A stretch of 64,000 nucleotides of DNA. Origin: Phascolomyces articulosus (lineage: Eukaryota; Mucoromycota; Mucoromycetes; Mucorales; Lichtheimiaceae). The DNA is taken from NCBI GenBank assembly GCA_025677815.1, contig JAIXMP010000003.1, positions 682,001 to 746,000 on the forward strand, read 5' to 3'. The position numbers were made by a program, and so were the translations under genes. This document shows positions 61,548 to 64,000 of this stretch, one piece after another (the first letter of the stretch is position 1; every line of letters begins with the position of its first letter). The notes under the pieces were generated by a model. The model was not told where the DNA came from. It did no database searches and was given only the letters and a program-made list of their open reading frames with translations.

Positions 61548-63372
61548 TTAATGCAACACAAACTTGTTGAACTAAAAATAACAATGATAAATAAACACAT
61601 GAATAAAGTTGTCGATCCCACACAAATCTTCTTTAATTTCCCACTCTCTTCCTTATATTTACCTTGACAATAATGGGTGGTTCTTGCGTATTAGGGCGAG
61701 AAATCTCAGCTAGTTCACGACCGGCCTATATACAATTCATATTTAAGGTGAATAAAATCTCTCTAAGCCCCCCTCCCTCCCAAACAACAATGATAACTTA
61801 CAGCCCAAGTAGCACCATCCATCACACGTGTCAATGTAAGCTTATTTCTATTCAATCGTAAAACGTCACGCACGCGTTCCGCCACAATATCTAAATAAGC
61901 TGTTGTCAATGCACGCCACTCGACAATCACTGGATCATCCATTTCAAACATGGGGGCCACTTCAATCTTGGGTTGACCAGGCAAAAGGGAATTCTTGTGA
62001 TAATTTTCAATACCACGAGCATGTTCTTGTTGCTTTAATGTAATAAATCCAGTATCGATCAACAAACCGCCTAAAAAAGAATCCTATTAGACTTTCTTCT
62101 ATCCTCTTTATTCTTCTCATCAAGACCATCCATTTTAAAGAAAAAAAGAACTTACCATTTCTGAATTCAGGTAAAGGAGTCAACAGTTCAGTCCCTTCAA
62201 TGGTAGCACCCAACAAACGTTCCATAGGTTCAATGATGGAATAGACAAGCCATTGCGACATCCTGTGGAACGGAACATAATGTTCAGTGGATTGTGGATT
62301 GTTGGAAAATTGGATAGAATTGGATGGGAACACATCACCAAGGTTAGGGATCCCGCCCTTACCATTAGCGCGGTCGGCCACACACAATTCACCCATTGTT
62401 AGGACAACAGGCCAAAGGGTCTCCAAACGGATCAAAGCACCCTTCTTGGTCTTGATGGTGTCTTTATGTTCCAAGAGAAAGTCTAAATGTATTTTTGGGG
62501 TTTTAGTTTTTTTTTTTGTGTTTGATGATAATGATTTCCTAACCTCACTACTCTATACACTACACACAATCCGATCATCTATAACAAAAAAAGGTCTTAC
62601 CCATAAGGTTGCCAGGACGTGGGACAGGCCCAGTCTGCTGGAAGTAATCGGCACGCTCTTGTAATACTTGACCCAAATTCCGCAAGAGATCAAGACGGTC
62701 TTCAAGTCCAATAAGAGCATTACGTTCTTGATCGACTTGGAATCCTTGTTGGAGAGTTTCCAGTGACAAGTTCATTAAAGCCTCAGCTAAAATATATTAT
62801 ATTTTTTTTTAATTTTTTTTTCTTTTGACTTCCCCCCCTTTTATATATATATATCTCCCCTCTTTTTTTTTCAATAATAAAATAAACTTACAGTCAACTC
62901 GATGAGGCTGATTCACATCACTCGAAAATGCGCCAGCTGTGAAAAGTTCCAGCACTGCGACAGCGACACCTTCGGCTCTCTTGTAGGTTCTTCCAGTAGC
63001 CTTTTCACGGAAAGACCAAACATGGTCAGCGTCTGTATCCAACAAGACACCCACGATAAACAAGTCCAGAACCCGTCTGGTCTGTTCTGTCGCGTCAAAG
63101 CCTAGGCTCGACCAGGAATTTAAAAGATGTTGAATACGAGGACGTCCGGTTTCAAAATGACGCCAAATACCATGGACAGGCATTGAAGAGGGATTATCAA
63201 AATCACGCTTAATCAGAGCCACCACAAATTGAACAACGTCTTGTAATTTCGACGGGTCAACGTCAAAATGGTGAAGACCGTTGCGTGCACCGGCGTCTTT
63301 TACACGAAAACAACGTTCTCGTACAGCTCGCAAACTTAACAAATATTCGTCGGCGACGGGTGTTGGCACCAT
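61548..63372 (-). CDS. URC4: DUF1688 protein, uracil catabolism protein 4-like
   Basis: Exons 62892-63372, 62601-62786, 62156-62482, 61802-62070 and 61663-61725 are well supported. A tentative last exon 61548-61571 adds seven codons and a stop, giving 449 residues. DUF1688 proteins include Urc4, required for growth on uracil as nitrogen source through the fungal URC pathway; the biochemical step is not settled. Typical stretches are SLRAVRERC, GIWRHFETGRPR, LLDTDADHVWSF, QVDQERNALIGLEDRLDLL, PRPGNLMG, DRANGKGGIPNLGDVFPSNS, HRMSQWLVYSIIEPME and LPEFRNGGLLIDTG. The family usually ends in a short conserved tail that I could not find, so the 3' end is uncertain. No other URC gene is next to it. 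Confidence 0.88.
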
Positions 63373-64000
63373 GATGTATTTATTATGTGAAGAGGTGAAA
63401 AAGGAAGAAAATACAATTATTGTTGGTTTTTAAAGTTGTTGTTTTTTTGTTTTGACAAGAAGTTGATAGCTGTTTAAGTTGGTTTATATTAGATAATAAT
63501 AATAATTGAAATCAATCAAAATCAAAAATAAAAAAGGATTTTTATAAAAAAAATACACTTTTTTAAATTGTTATATAATATATATAAAATATAAACGAGA
63601 ACGAGGAACAAAAGGAAGAAGAGGATGAAAAGAAGAGGTATAAATAATTGATAATAATATAAAAAAGAAAAAGAAAAAAAAAAAGAGAAAAAGAAATGAA
63701 AAAAAGAGAAAAAAAAGTGAAGAGAAAGAGTAAAAGAGAGAGATTATTTGAAATGATGGGGCACTGGCCTCAATTAAATGAAACCAGAAAAAAAAAACTT
63801 CTTCCTATTATATGTTAGTAGGTGGTGGATTTGTTACTGTTGTTCTGAGTGATAAATTTATTAAGCAGTAAAGGGAGTTTTTTTTTGCAGATCATTGCTT
63901 AATTCGTCTTTGGTTTTGTCGATCTGTGCTCTAAATGGTTTTCTCTCTTATTCTACTATATATGATGATGATAGAATTATAATACAAATTGACTCTATAG
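63373..64000. other. Promoter region of URC4-like gene, window edge
   Basis: AT- and A-rich DNA upstream of the URC4-like start codon, with AAG/AAAAG-rich runs near 63601-63760. No coding sequence is supported up to the window end. Confidence 0.5.

Overview
This is an AT-rich nuclear window from a fungus, most likely an early-diverging one of the Mucoromycota/Mucorales type. The genes are split by many short GT...AG introns (mostly 50-120 bases). The proteins carry long Gln, Asn, His, Ser and Ala runs. The recognisable set is typical of fungi: an Atg14 autophagy subunit, a Zn2Cys6 transcription factor, a DUF1688/URC4 uracil-catabolism protein and an AMPK-related kinase with a C-terminal KA1 domain. 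I found no tRNA, rRNA, CRISPR array, virus or toxin gene. I built the gene models by hand from splice sites and reading frame. For each multi-exon gene the spliced length is divisible by three and ends at a stop codon.

Layout. At the left edge (1-37) there is only the last exon of a + strand gene. From 1.5 to 13.5 kb, six genes lie on the - strand: atg14, a coiled-coil Gln-rich orphan, a small membrane-protein orphan, a two-domain GNAT acetyltransferase, a ketopantoate-reductase-like enzyme and a short-chain dehydrogenase. A decayed repeat-protein-like fragment (about 6.3-6.7 kb) and a 670-base element with terminal inverted repeats (8,574-9,243) sit between them. From 14.1 to 24.4 kb, four genes lie on the + strand: a carnosine N-methyltransferase-type (N2227) enzyme with tiny exons, a single-membrane-segment orphan, a LIV-1-type ZIP zinc transporter and the splicing-associated armadillo protein CTNNBL1. 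From 24.4 to 29.7 kb I see only low-complexity sequence and coding-like debris. From 29.8 to 46 kb, three large regulatory genes lie on the - strand, separated by long AT-rich spacers: a 1,493-residue Zn2Cys6 factor, an 876-residue kinase, and a 745-residue coiled-coil/ankyrin protein. From 46 to 57.7 kb the sequence is nearly gene-free; it holds a striking higher-GC island (about 52.7-53.6 kb), a degenerate tandem repeat (about 54.4-54.8 kb) and a frameshifted TPR/F-box-like pseudogene (about 56.2-57.6 kb). From 57.8 to 63.4 kb lie a divergent importin-alpha-like gene (+) and the URC4-like gene (-), convergent with each other.

The genes do not form one pathway and I see no operon-like cluster. 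They are independent housekeeping and regulatory genes. The items most worth a second look are the inverted-repeat element, the GC-rich island, the kinase whose KA1 domain is split by a long low-complexity insert, the run of three micro-exons in the methyltransferase, and the membrane and coiled-coil orphans.
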